A stretch of 54,978 bases of DNA from Hyphomicrobiales bacterium (GCA_900473795.1 UCMT01000038.1:1-54978), one strand, 5' to 3'; shown: positions 8,035-18,578, counted from the stretch's first letter. A program made the numbers and translations. The notes: a model not told the origin generated them from the sequence alone.

Positions 8035-8325
8035 ATGAGAACAACGCAAGCACTCAGCATAACTTTGCCTATCGAGATGGCCGAAATGGTCAAGGCGAAA
8101 GTGTCGTCAGGCGAATATGCAAGCGAAAGCGAAGTCATTCGCGATGGTCTGCGCACGCTCGCCGCTCGCGATGCGGCGATTGAAAAGTGGCTGGTCGAAG
8201 AAGTGGTCCCGACCATAGAAGCGATGGACGCCGATCCCCGACGCGTTAAATCCGTTGAAGAGGCGCGAAAAGAACTGCGCGCCCATATGGCGGCGCGCGC
8301 TGATCGAGACCGCTCCGGCGCATGA
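8035..8325 (+). CDS. Type II antitoxin, ParD-like (module 1)
   Basis: A 96-residue protein. The N-terminal ribbon-helix-helix (about residues 5-48, ALSITLPIEMAEMVKAKV followed by SESEVIRDGLRTL) is the DNA-binding part, and the charged helical C-terminus is expected to wrap the toxin. The start at 8035 has AAGGA 8 bases upstream; the frame is open upstream but that would read through the dehydrogenase terminator. The stop overlaps the toxin start as ATGA, typical of coupled antitoxin-toxin pairs. Likely autoregulated through the palindrome at 7986-8000. Confidence 0.85.
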   Translation: MRTTQALSITLPIEMAEMVKAKVSSGEYASESEVIRDGLRTLAARDAAIEKWLVEEVVPTIEAMDADPRRVKSVEEARKELRAHMAARADRDRSGA

Positions 8326-8624
8326 CATATACAGTCGGCTTCGATGCCGCAGCGCGTGCGGATTTGGCGGAACTGTACGACTATATCCTTGCGGAAGCGG
8401 GCGAAGCGATTGCCCGCGATTATCTTGAAAAGCTTATGGATTATTGCGCTGGGTTTGAAACCTTTCCGGAACGCGGCCTCCGGCGGGATGAAATCCATCC
8501 CGGTCTGCGGACTGTGGGCTATCGCCGTAGGGCGACCATCGCGTTTCGCGTGAAAGGAAACTCGGTGACAATCGTCCGAATTTTCCATGGCGGCAGGAAC
8601 GTAACCTTTTCGGAGGAAGTCTAG
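8322..8624 (+). CDS. Type II toxin, RelE/ParE family (module 1)
   Basis: A 100-residue protein of the RelE/ParE fold. It has the N-terminal helical pair (AARADLAELYDYILAEAG), a central FPERGLRRDEIHPGLRTV segment and the C-terminal strands YRRRATIAFRV and VTIVRIFHGGRN. ParE-type toxins poison DNA gyrase, while RelE types cut ribosomal mRNA. The pairing with a ParD-type antitoxin favours the ParE branch, but the target cannot be read from sequence. It overlaps the antitoxin by 4 bases. Nothing indicates truncation. Confidence 0.85.
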   Translation: MTYTVGFDAAARADLAELYDYILAEAGEAIARDYLEKLMDYCAGFETFPERGLRRDEIHPGLRTVGYRRRATIAFRVKGNSVTIVRIFHGGRNVTFSEEV

Positions 8625-8710
8625 ACGACGCGGTGGGTGCCGTATCAAGCTCCCTCAGTAACGGCCCGTTCGCTTCGATCTCCTTCCAGCTGTTGTGGCA
8701 CAAGAAACCC

Positions 8711-9169
8711 TCACGCCTTCTTCACCCAGCGCCCGTCCTGGTTCTGCTGCCAGTAGGTCAGCGCGTGCCCCTCGCCCTTCAGCGCCTTCCAGTGTGCCCG
8801 CGCGCCTTCCAGCTGCGCCTGGTCGTAACCGTCGAACATGAACACCACGCGCTCGTAGCTTTCGACCGGCGGTGGCTCCGCGCCGTCGACGAGGAAGCGC
8901 ACGGTCGCGCCGTTGGCGTTGCCGTCTCCCGCCGTCAACAGGATCGGCTGATCCCCCGCGAAATCCGCCGCGTCGGTGCCGTGGGGCAGAAAACTGTCGT
9001 CGCGATAGGTCCACAGATGCGTGTCGAGCATGTCGCGCCGCTCCTCGTCCGCCGTCTGCACGACGACGCGCCAGCCGCGCTCGACGCTCTTGTCGAGCAG
9101 CGGCGGAAGCGCGTCTTCGAGCTTCGATTCGGTCAGGTGATAGAACAGGATATCCGTCACGGGTGACAT
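8711..9169 (-). CDS. holC: DNA polymerase III chi subunit
   Basis: A 152-residue protein beginning [12 protein letters not shown], with the conserved HolC features DILFYHLT, ERGWRVVVQTAD, WTYRDDSFLPHG and VVFMFDGYD. Chi links the clamp loader to single-stranded DNA-binding protein at the replication fork. The start ATG (9169-9167) shares one base with the stop of pepA (TGATG), so the two are translationally coupled, a common order in alphaproteobacteria. A longer frame begins inside pepA and is rejected as a start. Confidence 0.93.
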   Translation of the reverse strand: MSPVTDILFYHLTESKLEDALPPLLDKSVERGWRVVVQTADEERRDMLDTHLWTYRDDSFLPHGTDAADFAGDQPILLTAGDGNANGATVRFLVDGAEPPPVESYERVVFMFDGYDQAQLEGARAHWKALKGEGHALTYWQQNQDGRWVKKA

Positions 9170-10665
9170 CAGCCCTCGTAATTCGTGCGGACGAACTCGT
9201 CCAGCAGGCGCACGCCGAAGCCCGAACCCCAGGACTGGTTGACCTCGTCCGTCGGCGAGCCCATGGCGGTGCCGGCGATGTCGAGATGCGCCCACGGCGT
9301 ATCCTTGACGAAGCGCTTCAAAAATTGTGCCGCGGTGATCGAGCCGGCGTAGCGGCCGCCGGTGTTCTTCATGTCGGCGAACTTGCTGTCGATCATCTTG
9401 TCATATTCCTTGCCGAGCGGCAGGCGCCACAGCCGTTCCTGCGTGGTCAGACCCGCCGCCGTGAGTTGTCCCGCAAGCTTGTCGTCATTGGTGAACAGGC
9501 CTGCATGATGGCTGCCGAGCGCTACCATGACGGCACCGGTCAGCGTCGCCAGATTGATCATCGCCTGCGGCTTGAAGCGGTCATTGCAGTACCACAGCGC
9601 GTCACACAGGACGAGCCGGCCTTCCGCGTCCGTATTGATGATCTCGATCGTCTGCCCGGACATGGAGGTGACGATGTCGCCCGGACGCTGGGCATTGCCG
9701 TCGGGCATGTTTTCCACAAGGCCGATGATGCCGACCACATTCGCCTTGGCCTTGCGCGCCGCCAGGACATGCATCAGGCCTGTAACGGCCGCCGCCCCGC
9801 CCATGTCGCCCTTCATGTCCTCCATGCCGGCGCCGGGCTTGATCGAAATGCCGCCCGAATCGAAGACGACCCCCTTGCCGATGAACGCGACCGGCCTGTC
9901 TTTCGGTTTTCCGCCTTTCCACTGCATGATCGCGAGCCGTGGCGGCCGCACGGAGCCTTGCGCCACGCCGAGCAGCGCGCCCATGCCGAGCCTCTTCATT
10001 TCGCGCTCGGTCAGGATCTCGACCTCGACGCCGAGTTTCTCGAGTTCCCTGGCCTTGGCCGCGAACTCGACCGGCCCCAGTACGTTCGCCGGTTCGTTGA
10101 CGAGGTTGCGCGCGATGAAAACGCCTTCGGAGATCGCCTGGGAATTAACGGCCGCCTTCTTGGCTGCAATCACAGCGCCGGTGACGATCGTCACCTTCAC
10201 CGGCTTCGGCGGCCCCTTCTGCTCGTCGTCGTCCTTCTTTGTCGTCTTGTAGGTGTCGAAGCTGTAGGCGTTCATCTCCATGCCGAGCGCAAAATCCGCA
10301 GCCGCCTTGCCGGAGATCTCGACGCCCGGCGCATCGAGGAAAATCGTCACCTTCTCCGCGCCGCGGATTTTCGAGGCCGCGGTGCCGCCCGCCTTCAGCC
10401 AGTCATGCGCGGAAAGGCCGACACCATCGCCGAGCCCGAGAACCACAATGCGATCGACCGGCGACCCTTGCGGTGCAACGATATCGAGCGTGCCCAGCGA
10501 CTTGGCCTTGAACTTCGCGATCCGCGCAGCTTTGGCAATAATTGCCTCCGGATCGGTTTCCGCAGCACCGGCCGCCTCTTTTCCGTCAACAGTCTTGAGC
10601 AGTATAGCCAGACCACCGGACAAACGTGCTGATTTGCTGAAACCGATTTCGAATTTCATCGCCAT
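9169..10665 (-). CDS. pepA: Leucyl aminopeptidase (M17)
   Basis: A 498-residue cytosolic metallo-aminopeptidase that removes N-terminal residues from peptides. The M17 signature [10 protein letters not shown] is at residues 344-353. The metal-binding segment [18 protein letters not shown] and the MKGDMGGAA motif precede it. The N-terminal 160 residues form the less conserved accessory domain. The start ATG at 10665 has GGAG 7 bases upstream; Met3 is an in-frame alternative. It leads the pepA-holC pair and is divergent from the LPS-export operon. Confidence 0.96.
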   Translation of the reverse strand: MAMKFEIGFSKSARLSGGLAILLKTVDGKEAAGAAETDPEAIIAKAARIAKFKAKSLGTLDIVAPQGSPVDRIVVLGLGDGVGLSAHDWLKAGGTAASKIRGAEKVTIFLDAPGVEISGKAAADFALGMEMNAYSFDTYKTTKKDDDEQKGPPKPVKVTIVTGAVIAAKKAAVNSQAISEGVFIARNLVNEPANVLGPVEFAAKARELEKLGVEVEILTEREMKRLGMGALLGVAQGSVRPPRLAIMQWKGGKPKDRPVAFIGKGVVFDSGGISIKPGAGMEDMKGDMGGAAAVTGLMHVLAARKAKANVVGIIGLVENMPDGNAQRPGDIVTSMSGQTIEIINTDAEGRLVLCDALWYCNDRFKPQAMINLATLTGAVMVALGSHHAGLFTNDDKLAGQLTAAGLTTQERLWRLPLGKEYDKMIDSKFADMKNTGGRYAGSITAAQFLKRFVKDTPWAHLDIAGTAMGSPTDEVNQSWGSGFGVRLLDEFVRTNYEG

Positions 10666-10988
10666 GAAGATACTCCAGAAGGGCCGCGGGCCGGCGCCGT
10701 TATGTTACATGGCGGTTACAGTGGCAAACATTCGCCATCGACCGCAAGCCCGCAAACAGGTCTGTGCACCCTTCTTGGTTTTGATGGCCTTGGCAAGACG
10801 CGAGCGTATGTTTACATGCTGTTAACTTTCGTTCTTTGCCGTGCATTAGCCCTGCCCTTTTACAATTTGGTTGTCGTGGAAAACTTGCAAACCGGTCCGA
10901 TCAGCGCAATAGGGACATCTGGTCCGGCCCGATACCTATCGGCGGCGTCAGATCGGGCAAGCGGCAGGAAGATGAGCCAGGACCGGGC
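10666..10988. other. Divergent promoter region between pepA and lptF
   Basis: A gap of 323 bases with no convincing gene. It must hold the promoters for pepA (minus) and lptF (plus). An imperfect palindromic patch, GTTTACATGCTGTTAAC, lies near 10808-10824. TTGCAA at about 10886 with CAATAG 16 bases later is a weak promoter candidate for the lpt operon. AGGA 6 bases before the lptF ATG is the likely ribosome site. Confidence 0.4.
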
Positions 10989-12164
10989 ATGAAATTGATC
11001 GAGCGCTATATCCTGAGGCGGGCAACGGGCATGTTCCTTGCCACGCTGCTGCCGCTGATGGCGATCGTCTGGACGACGCAGGCGCTTGCCAGCGTCAACC
11101 TGGTGACCGACAGCGGCCAGTCCATCCTCGCCTTCCTCAGGCTCGCAACGCTCATCCTGCCGTCGATCATCCCGCTCATACTGCCCTTCGCCCTGGTGAT
11201 CGGCGTGGCGCAGACGCTGACCGCGATGAACTCCGATTCGGAGCTCACCGTCCTCAATGCCGCCGGAGCCTCGCGCATGACGATCATCCGGCCGGTCCTC
11301 TATCTCGGCATCGCGCTCAGCGTCCTGTCCTTTGCGGTCGACAATTTCGTCGAACCCTATTCACGCATGGCCGTGCGCAAGATGATCGCCACCGCCCATG
11401 CCGACCTCCTGTCATCCGTGGTGCAGGAAAACACCTTCCGCAAGATTGCCGACGGCCTTTATGTCCAGGTTGCCGCGCGCCGCAGCGGCGGCGTCCTGCA
11501 CGGGATTTTCGTCGCCGATTCCCGCAACCCGGCCTATGAGCTGGTCTATTACGCCCGCGAGGGCGCGGTCGACGAAAACGGCTCGGCGCTGGTGATGAAG
11601 GACGGCGAGGTGCACCGCAAGCTTCCGGACAGCAATGTCTCGATCATCAAGTTCGATTCCTATGCCTTCGACCTCACGGACCTGACCAAGATGGCGGGCG
11701 AAGCCACTATCCGCGCAAAGGACCGGGATCTGTTTTTCCTGCTTAGTCCGGATCCGAAGGACCCGGTTTACGAGAAGAACCCGATGTCCTTTTCGGCAGA
11801 ACTGCACCGCCGTTTCACGGAGTGGACCTTTCCCCTGCTGTTCGCCCTGATTGCGCTGGTCGTCAGCAGCGATGCGCGGTCACATCGCGAAGCCCGCATG
11901 CATCCGATGATTACCGCCCTTCTGACCTGCCTTTTCGTCCGCTGGGCGACTTTCTACGCCGCCAACAGCGCGGAGGAATCGGCCGCTTTCGTTCCGGTCA
12001 TGTATCTGATCCCGCTCGCAACCGGCTATCTGGCAGTCCGTCAGTTGATGGGCAACAAGCGGCTTGAAATCCCGTTGACCTGGGAGCAGAAGCTCAACGA
12101 GATCCTGGTTCGCCTGCGCCTCGCCAAGGTCGCGCCTGCCTCCGACGGGAACCAGTCCGCATGA
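10989..12164 (+). CDS. lptF: LPS export ABC transporter permease LptF
   Basis: A 391-residue inner-membrane permease that, with LptG and the LptB ATPase, extracts LPS from the inner membrane. It begins MKLIERYILRRATGMF. It has transmembrane helices near the N-terminus (about 15-35, 55-80, 100-120), a periplasmic beta-jellyroll domain (about 130-260) and three C-terminal helices (about 275-370), the standard layout. The start at 10989 has AGGA upstream. It overlaps lptG by 4 bases (ATGA). lptB is not in the window. Confidence 0.94.
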   Translation: MKLIERYILRRATGMFLATLLPLMAIVWTTQALASVNLVTDSGQSILAFLRLATLILPSIIPLILPFALVIGVAQTLTAMNSDSELTVLNAAGASRMTIIRPVLYLGIALSVLSFAVDNFVEPYSRMAVRKMIATAHADLLSSVVQENTFRKIADGLYVQVAARRSGGVLHGIFVADSRNPAYELVYYAREGAVDENGSALVMKDGEVHRKLPDSNVSIIKFDSYAFDLTDLTKMAGEATIRAKDRDLFFLLSPDPKDPVYEKNPMSFSAELHRRFTEWTFPLLFALIALVVSSDARSHREARMHPMITALLTCLFVRWATFYAANSAEESAAFVPVMYLIPLATGYLAVRQLMGNKRLEIPLTWEQKLNEILVRLRLAKVAPASDGNQSA

Positions 12165-13246
12165 TATTCACCACGCTCGGGCGTTATTTCTTCAGGCGAT
12201 ATGCGGTGACGACCTTCTGGTTCCTCACCGGCATTTTCGCATTGATCTTCATCATCGATTTCAGCGAGCTCTCGAACCGGATGTCGCAATTGCCGCGATA
12301 CTCGGTCGCGGGCGCCCTGCTGATGACGACGTTCCGCATTCCGATGATCCTGCAGCAGACCGTTCCCTTCGTCGCGCTGTTTGCCGGCATGGCGGCACTG
12401 ATTTCGCTCAACCGCCGCTATGAGCTGGTTGTGACGCGGGCCGCCGGCATTTCCGTCTGGCAATTCCTGCAGCCTTTCGTCATCGGCGCGCTCCTGTTCG
12501 GCATCCTGACGGTGATCGCCCTCAATCCGATCGCCGCCTGGGGAACGAAACAGGCCGAAGCGCTGGAAGCGGAATGGGGAAGCTCATCCTCGGCCCGCTC
12601 GGCGATCTCCATCCCCTGGTTGCGGCAGATCTACGGAAATGACGATACGATCATCGGCGCCCGCTCCGTTCAGGACGAGGGCAAGACGCTGGTCAACGTC
12701 ACGGTGCTCCATTTCGATCCGCTCGGCACGATCGTTTCGAGACAGGATGCCGCAACGGCAAAACTGGAAGATGGTTACTGGCTCCTTAACGCTGTGACGG
12801 AAACACGCAACGGGCAACTGCCACGCCGTCTCGCCACGGCACAACTGCCGACGCATCTGAAGCCGGAATTTGTCCAGGAAACGCTGACAAAGGCTGATTC
12901 CATTCAGTTTTTTGACCTGCAGCGCAAGATTGAGGTGGCGAAATCCTTCGGCTTTCCGACAAACGGCATGGAAACCCAATTCCACTCCATGCTTTCGCTT
13001 CCGCTGCTTCTGGTGGCGATGACGCTGATCGCTGCAAGCGTCTCTCTAAAATTTAGCCGGTTTAACCAATCGAGGCCGGTGATTCTCGGTGGCATCCTGT
13101 CAGGCTTCGTGCTTTATGTCGTCACCGTGCTTGTCAAAGCATTCGGGAGTAGCGGCATTGTGCCTCCGTTCGTTGCAGCCTGGTTACCAGTTGTTGTAGC
13201 GATGGCGCTGGGCTCTACGATTCTATTGCATGAGGAAGATGGCTAG
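12161..13246 (+). CDS. lptG: LPS export ABC transporter permease LptG
   Basis: A 361-residue partner of LptF beginning MIFTTLGRYFFRRY, with the same plan: three N-terminal helices, a periplasmic jellyroll domain (about 125-250) and three C-terminal helices. The segment NRRYELVVTRAAGIS (about residues 86-100) is the conserved cytoplasmic coupling helix that contacts LptB. The start overlaps the lptF stop and the stop overlaps the GTG of lptD, giving a tightly coupled export operon. Confidence 0.94.
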   Translation: MIFTTLGRYFFRRYAVTTFWFLTGIFALIFIIDFSELSNRMSQLPRYSVAGALLMTTFRIPMILQQTVPFVALFAGMAALISLNRRYELVVTRAAGISVWQFLQPFVIGALLFGILTVIALNPIAAWGTKQAEALEAEWGSSSSARSAISIPWLRQIYGNDDTIIGARSVQDEGKTLVNVTVLHFDPLGTIVSRQDAATAKLEDGYWLLNAVTETRNGQLPRRLATAQLPTHLKPEFVQETLTKADSIQFFDLQRKIEVAKSFGFPTNGMETQFHSMLSLPLLLVAMTLIAASVSLKFSRFNQSRPVILGGILSGFVLYVVTVLVKAFGSSGIVPPFVAAWLPVVVAMALGSTILLHEEDG

Positions 13247-15585
13247 TGGCGGCAGGCAACCGCAAACATATCAGGCTGCTCACGGCCCTTCTGCTTTCCG
13301 GCGTTGCGTTCCAGGCGTTTACCCCGATCGCACCCGCTTGGGCACAGGCAACCAATATCGATTCGCTTCAGCCGAAGCTCCCCGAAGATGCCAAGATGCT
13401 TCTGTCGGCCAACGAGCTCGTCTACAACAAGGACGCCGAGCGCGTGATCGTGCGCGGTGCCGTCCAGATCAATTATGGCGGCTACCAGATGGTCGCCCAG
13501 CAGGTCGAATACAGCCAGAAGACCGGGCGCATCATTGCGACCGGCGAGATCGAACTCATCGAACCCGGCGGCAACAAGATCTACGCCGACAAGATGGATG
13601 TGACGGACAATTTCGCCGATGGCTTCATCGAAACGATGCGGCTTGAAACGACCGACCTTACGAAGCTGGCTGCGGTCACCGGCGAGCGGCGCAACGGCGA
13701 GGAGATGATCCTCAACAATGCCGTCTACACCGCCTGCACGCCCTGCGCGACCAATCCGGACCATCGCTCGCTCTGGCACGTCAAGGCGCAGCGCATCGTC
13801 CAGAACGGCAAGACCCATACCGTTCGCATGGAGAATGCCAAGTTCGAGCTGTTCGGCAAGCCGATCCTGTTTCTGCCCGTGCTCGAGGTCCCGGACCACA
13901 CGGTGAAGCGCAAGAGCGGCTTCCTGTTTCCGAAATTCAAATACACGCAGAAACTCGGCGCCGGGGTCGGCATCCCCTATTACTGGGCAATTTCGCCCTA
14001 TATGGACGCGACCGTCACCGCGACCGGTTTGACCCGCCAGGGTTTCCTGCTCGAGGGCGAGTTCCGCCAGCGTTTCGAAAACGGCGAACATATTCTCAGC
14101 ATGGCCGGCATCAACCAGCTGGACCGCGACAGTTTCACCGACGGCACCGTCGATGCCAAGGAAACGGCCCGCGGCATGATCGCCTCGAAGGCCAAGTTCG
14201 AGATCAATCCGCGCTGGACGTTCGGCTGGAACGTCCTGGTGCAGAGCGACAACAACTTCGCCAAGACCTACGAGCTTTCGACCTTCGACGGGACGACCTA
14301 TACAAACCAGGTCTATCTGACCGGTCTCGGCAAGCGCAATTACTTCGACGCCCGCGCCTTCTACTTCGACATCCAGGATGCCGACCTCGACAGCCTTGCC
14401 GAAAACAAGCAGGCCGTCGCGCAGGTGACGGACTATTCCTACACGGCGCCTGAACCGGTGCTCGGCGGTGAGCTGACCGCCAATTTCAACCTGACCAACG
14501 TCAAGCGCAACCGCGAGGACGAACTGCAGGTCAGCGTGCCGGGTCCTGACGTGTTTCGCTATCGCGGGCTGGAAGGCGGCTATCAGCGGTTTACCGCCGA
14601 AGCCGAATGGAAGCGTAATTTCATCATTCCGGGCGGACTGTCGCTGACGCCGATCCTTGCCGCACGCGGCGATCTGATCGGCACGTCGATGACCGAACCG
14701 ACGAGCTATACCGGCAACTTTTACGACGATGACGCGGCCACCCGGCGCATGCTGACGGCAGGGATCGACGCGCGCTATCCCATTCTGCTGACGACCGACT
14801 ACAGCAGCCATATCATCGAGCCGATCGCCCAGCTCTACGCCCGTCCCGACGAGGAATATGCCGGCGGTCTGCCGAACGAGGACGCACAGAGCTTCGTCTT
14901 CGATGCGACCTCGCTGTTCGACCGCGACAAGTTCTCCGGCTACGATCGCATCGAGGGCGGCACGCGGGCCAATCTCGGCGTCCGCTACACCGGCGCGCTC
15001 GGCAATGGCTATGCGCTGCGCGCCATTGCCGGCCAGTCCTTCCATCTGGGCGGGCTGAACTCTTTCGCGACGGACGACCTGGTCAAGGCCGGTTCGGATT
15101 CCGGGCTGGAAACAGACCGCTCCGACTATGTCGCGATGGTCGGCATCGATGCCCCCTCCGGCATCACGACAAGCCTCAGCGGCCGCTTCGACGAGAGCAC
15201 TCTTGACCTGCGGCGCGCCGATGCATCGATCGGCTACCAGGGCATCTTCTGGCAGACCGCGCTGACCTACACCAGCATTCAGGCGCAACCGCTTTACGGT
15301 TCGACCAGCGACCAGGACGAAATCCAGACGGCGGCCGCCTATAAGTTCCAAGACTACTGGTCGGTGTTCGGCTCGGTCACCTACGACCTGAACAGCAACG
15401 TCATCACCCGCAACGGCATCGGCATCACCTATGACGACCGCGACACGATCTTCTCGCTGGTCTACAAGGAAGAGCGCGATACCGATCAGACGGTCGCCAA
15501 CGACTGGTCGATCGGCGCCCGCATCAGCTTCCGTACGTTGGGCGATATCAATGTCGGCGACACGGACTTCGACAGCCTGAACTGA
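13246..15585 (+). CDS. lptD: LPS-assembly outer-membrane protein LptD
   Basis: A 779-residue outer-membrane beta-barrel that inserts LPS into the outer leaflet. A signal peptide (cleavage near AWAQATN, about residue 30) is followed by the N-terminal OstA-type jellyroll (about 45-150, with VIVRGAVQINYGGYQM) and the barrel domain (about 200-779). The conserved ACTPCATNP patch has two Cys near residue 165, and the C-terminus ends with alternating strands. The start is GTG at 13246, sharing one base with the TAG of lptG. Expected partner LptE is not seen here. Confidence 0.93.
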   Translation: MAAGNRKHIRLLTALLLSGVAFQAFTPIAPAWAQATNIDSLQPKLPEDAKMLLSANELVYNKDAERVIVRGAVQINYGGYQMVAQQVEYSQKTGRIIATGEIELIEPGGNKIYADKMDVTDNFADGFIETMRLETTDLTKLAAVTGERRNGEEMILNNAVYTACTPCATNPDHRSLWHVKAQRIVQNGKTHTVRMENAKFELFGKPILFLPVLEVPDHTVKRKSGFLFPKFKYTQKLGAGVGIPYYWAISPYMDATVTATGLTRQGFLLEGEFRQRFENGEHILSMAGINQLDRDSFTDGTVDAKETARGMIASKAKFEINPRWTFGWNVLVQSDNNFAKTYELSTFDGTTYTNQVYLTGLGKRNYFDARAFYFDIQDADLDSLAENKQAVAQVTDYSYTAPEPVLGGELTANFNLTNVKRNREDELQVSVPGPDVFRYRGLEGGYQRFTAEAEWKRNFIIPGGLSLTPILAARGDLIGTSMTEPTSYTGNFYDDDAATRRMLTAGIDARYPILLTTDYSSHIIEPIAQLYARPDEEYAGGLPNEDAQSFVFDATSLFDRDKFSGYDRIEGGTRANLGVRYTGALGNGYALRAIAGQSFHLGGLNSFATDDLVKAGSDSGLETDRSDYVAMVGIDAPSGITTSLSGRFDESTLDLRRADASIGYQGIFWQTALTYTSIQAQPLYGSTSDQDEIQTAAAYKFQDYWSVFGSVTYDLNSNVITRNGIGITYDDRDTIFSLVYKEERDTDQTVANDWSIGARISFRTLGDINVGDTDFDSLN

Positions 15586-15764
15586 GCCGGGCACATTGCT
15601 TGCGCTGGGGGAGCCGGAAGTGCTGCCTCCGTCGCGCTGCAGGTCTTGTCATTGTTCGGCCGCATGTATTATGCATCTTGCGAGGAAACGCGCAGGACGA
15701 TTGCGCTCGGCACAAGATCATGACCTCCGGCCTTCGCTGACGGGGAAGACGAAAAGGATAAGAC

Positions 15765-16709
15765 ATGGGCGGGAAACTCTCGATCACACGCGCGGTTTCG
15801 ACACTGATCCTCGCCTGCGGCCTCGCATTCGCGGCAGCGCCGGCGGCGGTGCAGGCGGCGAGCAAGGTCGTCGCGGTCGTCAACGGCACGCCCATCACGT
15901 CCGGCGATATCGCCAAGCGTGCCGCGTTCCTGCGCCTGCAGCGGCATGCCGGTGGCCAGGCCGTCGCCCGTCAGGAACTGATCGACGAAGTCCTCAAGCG
16001 CGAGGAAGTCATCAGGGTCGGCGCCTCCGTCAGCACGAGTGATGTCGATGCAGCGGTTGGCCGCTTTGCGGCCGGCAACAAGCTGACCATTCAGCAATTG
16101 TCCCAGGTGCTCGACAAGGCCGGTGTCGGCCTCGACCACTTCAAGAGCTACGTTGCGGTCGCCATGAGCTGGCCACGCGTCGTCAATGCCCGCTTCGGCG
16201 GCAGCGGAGGCGGCCGTCTTTCGAACGAGGAACTCGTCCGGCGCATGCAGGAAAACGGCGGCAACAAGCCGGTGACGACGGAATATTTCCTGCAGCAGGT
16301 GATCTTCGTGGTGCCCGCCTCCAAGCGCAACGCCATCATCGGCAAGCGCCAGGCGGAAGCCAACGCGTCGCGCCCGAAATATCCCGGCTGCGAACAGGCC
16401 AAGGTCTTTGCCGCCACGATGCGGGACGTGTCGATCCGCAATCTCGGCCGCATGATGGTGCAGGAGATTCCCCAGGACTGGAAGCCACTGGTCGAAAAGG
16501 CCGGTGACGGCAACACGACGGGGACGCGCGTGACGGAAAAGGGCGTCGAATATCTCGGCATCTGCAAGAAGCGCCAGGTTTCCGACGACCTTGCGGCCGA
16601 AGTCGTCTTCCGAGCCGAGGATATTGGCAAGAAGGACCAGGGCAAAGACACCAACAGCAAGAAATACATCGAGGAACTGCGCAAGCGCGCGCAGATCATC
16701 GACAAGTAA
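15765..16709 (+). CDS. SurA-like periplasmic chaperone
   Basis: A 314-residue protein with a Sec signal peptide (residues 1-31, VQAASK). The SurA N-terminal helical domain begins [15 protein letters not shown] and continues through [17 protein letters not shown]. The C-terminal half (about 150-314) sits where SurA carries parvulin domains, but the usual parvulin motifs are not obvious. Peptidyl-prolyl isomerase activity is therefore doubtful and a chaperone role for outer-membrane proteins such as LptD is more likely. It lies 179 bases after lptD and 10 bases before pdxA, the usual lptD-surA-pdxA-rsmA order. Confidence 0.82.
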   Translation: MGGKLSITRAVSTLILACGLAFAAAPAAVQAASKVVAVVNGTPITSGDIAKRAAFLRLQRHAGGQAVARQELIDEVLKREEVIRVGASVSTSDVDAAVGRFAAGNKLTIQQLSQVLDKAGVGLDHFKSYVAVAMSWPRVVNARFGGSGGGRLSNEELVRRMQENGGNKPVTTEYFLQQVIFVVPASKRNAIIGKRQAEANASRPKYPGCEQAKVFAATMRDVSIRNLGRMMVQEIPQDWKPLVEKAGDGNTTGTRVTEKGVEYLGICKKRQVSDDLAAEVVFRAEDIGKKDQGKDTNSKKYIEELRKRAQIIDK

Positions 16710-16719
16710 TCGCTCTCCC

Positions 16720-17751
16720 ATGACAGCACCAGCAAGCGACAGGCCGCTCGCCCTGACCATGGGCGATCCGGCCGGCATTGGCCTCGACATCAGCCTTGCC
16801 GCCTGGGCGAACAGGCAGACCTGGCAGACGCCGCCCTTCATCCTGATCGGCGATCCCGCCGCCCTTGCCGAGCGCTCCCGCCTCCTTGGCCATGATATCG
16901 CGATCCGCGAAAGGGAATGCGCCGAAGCGATTGCCGCTTTCGACGCCGCGCTGCCGGTTCTGCCGGTTGCCTGCGCCGTGCCCGCCATGCCGGGCGAGCC
17001 CAATTCAGCCAATGCCGGCGCCATCACCGGCGCCATCGAAACGGCTGTGCGGCTGACGATGGAAGGTGCCGCTTCCGCCGTCGTCACCAATCCGATCGCC
17101 AAATCGGTTCTCTACGAGGCCGGCTTCAAGTTCCCCGGACACACCGAATTCCTCGCTGATATCGGCGAACGCATAACCGGCGAAAAACTGCTGCCGATCA
17201 TGCTGCTGGCCGGGCCGAAGCTGAAGACCGTGCCGGTGACGATCCATATCCCGCTGAAGGACGTGCCGGCGCAGCTGACCTCCGACCTGATCTATCGGAC
17301 ATGTACGATCACGGCGAATGACCTGAAACGGCGTTTCGGCCTTGCCTCGCCGCGCATCGCGGTGGCGGGCCTCAACCCGCATGCCGGCGAGAACGGTGCA
17401 TTGGGTCTTGAAGACGATGCGATCATTCGTCCCGTCATCGACCGGCTGAAGGCCGAGGGCCTTGACATCACCGGCCCCCTGCCCGCCGACACCATGTTCC
17501 ACGATCGCGCCCGCGCAACCTATGACGTGGCGATCTGCATGTATCACGACCAGGCGCTGATCCCGGCCAAGGCGCTCGGCTTCGATGACAGCGTCAACGT
17601 CACCCTTGGCCTTCCCTTCATCCGCACCTCGCCGGACCATGGCACGGCGTTCAGCCTCGCCGGCAAGGGCATTGCCCGCGCCGACAGCCTGCTGGCCGCG
17701 CTGAAGATGGCGCGGGAGCTCGCCGACAACGCTGCGAAAGCGAACGGCTGA
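16720..17751 (+). CDS. pdxA: 4-hydroxythreonine-4-phosphate dehydrogenase
   Basis: A 343-residue NAD-dependent enzyme of pyridoxal phosphate synthesis. It oxidises and decarboxylates 4-phosphohydroxy-L-threonine to supply PdxJ. The N-terminal motif TMGDPAGIG is at residues 13-21. Zinc-ligand histidines are seen in [16 protein letters not shown] and TSPDHGTAF. The start is ATG 16720, directly after the surA-like gene. The stop shares a base with the ATG of rsmA. Confidence 0.95.
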   Translation: MTAPASDRPLALTMGDPAGIGLDISLAAWANRQTWQTPPFILIGDPAALAERSRLLGHDIAIRERECAEAIAAFDAALPVLPVACAVPAMPGEPNSANAGAITGAIETAVRLTMEGAASAVVTNPIAKSVLYEAGFKFPGHTEFLADIGERITGEKLLPIMLLAGPKLKTVPVTIHIPLKDVPAQLTSDLIYRTCTITANDLKRRFGLASPRIAVAGLNPHAGENGALGLEDDAIIRPVIDRLKAEGLDITGPLPADTMFHDRARATYDVAICMYHDQALIPAKALGFDDSVNVTLGLPFIRTSPDHGTAFSLAGKGIARADSLLAALKMARELADNAAKANG

Positions 17752-18578
17752 TGGCGGCGATCGACGGCCTGCCGCCGCTGCGCGACGTCATCCAGCGCCA
17801 TGGTCTCGATGCCAGGAAGGCATTGGGCCAGAACTTTCTGTTCGACCTCAATCTCACCCAGAAGATCGCCCGCACCGCCGGGCCGCTCGACGGCGTCACG
17901 GTGATCGAGGTCGGCCCCGGCCCCGGCGGTCTCACCCGCGCCATCCTGTCGCTCGGCGCGAAAAAGCTGATCGCCATCGAACGGGACAGCCGCTGCCTGC
18001 CGGCGCTCGCCGAGATCGCCGATCACTATCCCGGCCGCCTGGAAGTGATCGAGGGCGACGCCCTGAAGATCGACTTCGAGAACCTCGTGACCGATGGCCC
18101 GGTCCGGATCATCGCCAACCTGCCCTACAATGTCGGCACGCAACTTTTGGTCAACTGGCTGTTGCCGAAAGCCTGGCCGCCCTTCTACCAGTCGATGACG
18201 CTGATGTTCCAGCGCGAGGTGGGCTTGAGGATCGTGGCGGAAGCGGACGACGACCATTACGGCCGGCTCGGCGTGCTCTGCGGCTGGCGCACGCAGGCGC
18301 GCATGGCCTTCGACGTGCCGCCGCAGGCGTTTTCGCCGCCGCCGAAGGTAACCTCGTCCGTGGTCCATCTGGAACCGCTCGAGAACCCGATCCCCTGCTC
18401 GGCCGCCGACCTCGAAAAGGTGACGATGGCCGCCTTCGGCCAGCGCCGCAAGATGCTGCGCCAGAGCGTCAAGTCGATCGGCGGCGAAGCCCTGCTCGCC
18501 AAGGCCGGCATCGATCCGCAGCGCCGCGCCGAAACGCTCTCCGTCGAAGAATTCTGCCGGATCGCCAACTGCCTTTGA
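17751..18578 (+). CDS. rsmA: 16S rRNA dimethyladenosine transferase RsmA (KsgA)
   Basis: A 275-residue SAM-dependent enzyme that dimethylates two adjacent adenosines near the 3' end of 16S rRNA late in 30S assembly. Residues 24-31 carry the KALGQNFL signature, the SAM loop is [10 protein letters not shown] (about 53-62), and the catalytic motif is NLPYNVG. The C-terminal helical domain (about 200-275) is intact. It is the last gene of the lptF-to-rsmA series; a repeat-rich gap follows. Confidence 0.96.
   Translation: MAAIDGLPPLRDVIQRHGLDARKALGQNFLFDLNLTQKIARTAGPLDGVTVIEVGPGPGGLTRAILSLGAKKLIAIERDSRCLPALAEIADHYPGRLEVIEGDALKIDFENLVTDGPVRIIANLPYNVGTQLLVNWLLPKAWPPFYQSMTLMFQREVGLRIVAEADDDHYGRLGVLCGWRTQARMAFDVPPQAFSPPPKVTSSVVHLEPLENPIPCSAADLEKVTMAAFGQRRKMLRQSVKSIGGEALLAKAGIDPQRRAETLSVEEFCRIANCL

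Noticed and set aside
13243..15594. A 783-codon open frame antisense to lptD
   Set aside because: It mirrors the GC-rich third positions of lptD, has no ribosome site or known domain, and its product is a low-complexity Arg/Gly/Val mix. The plus-strand LptD is secure.
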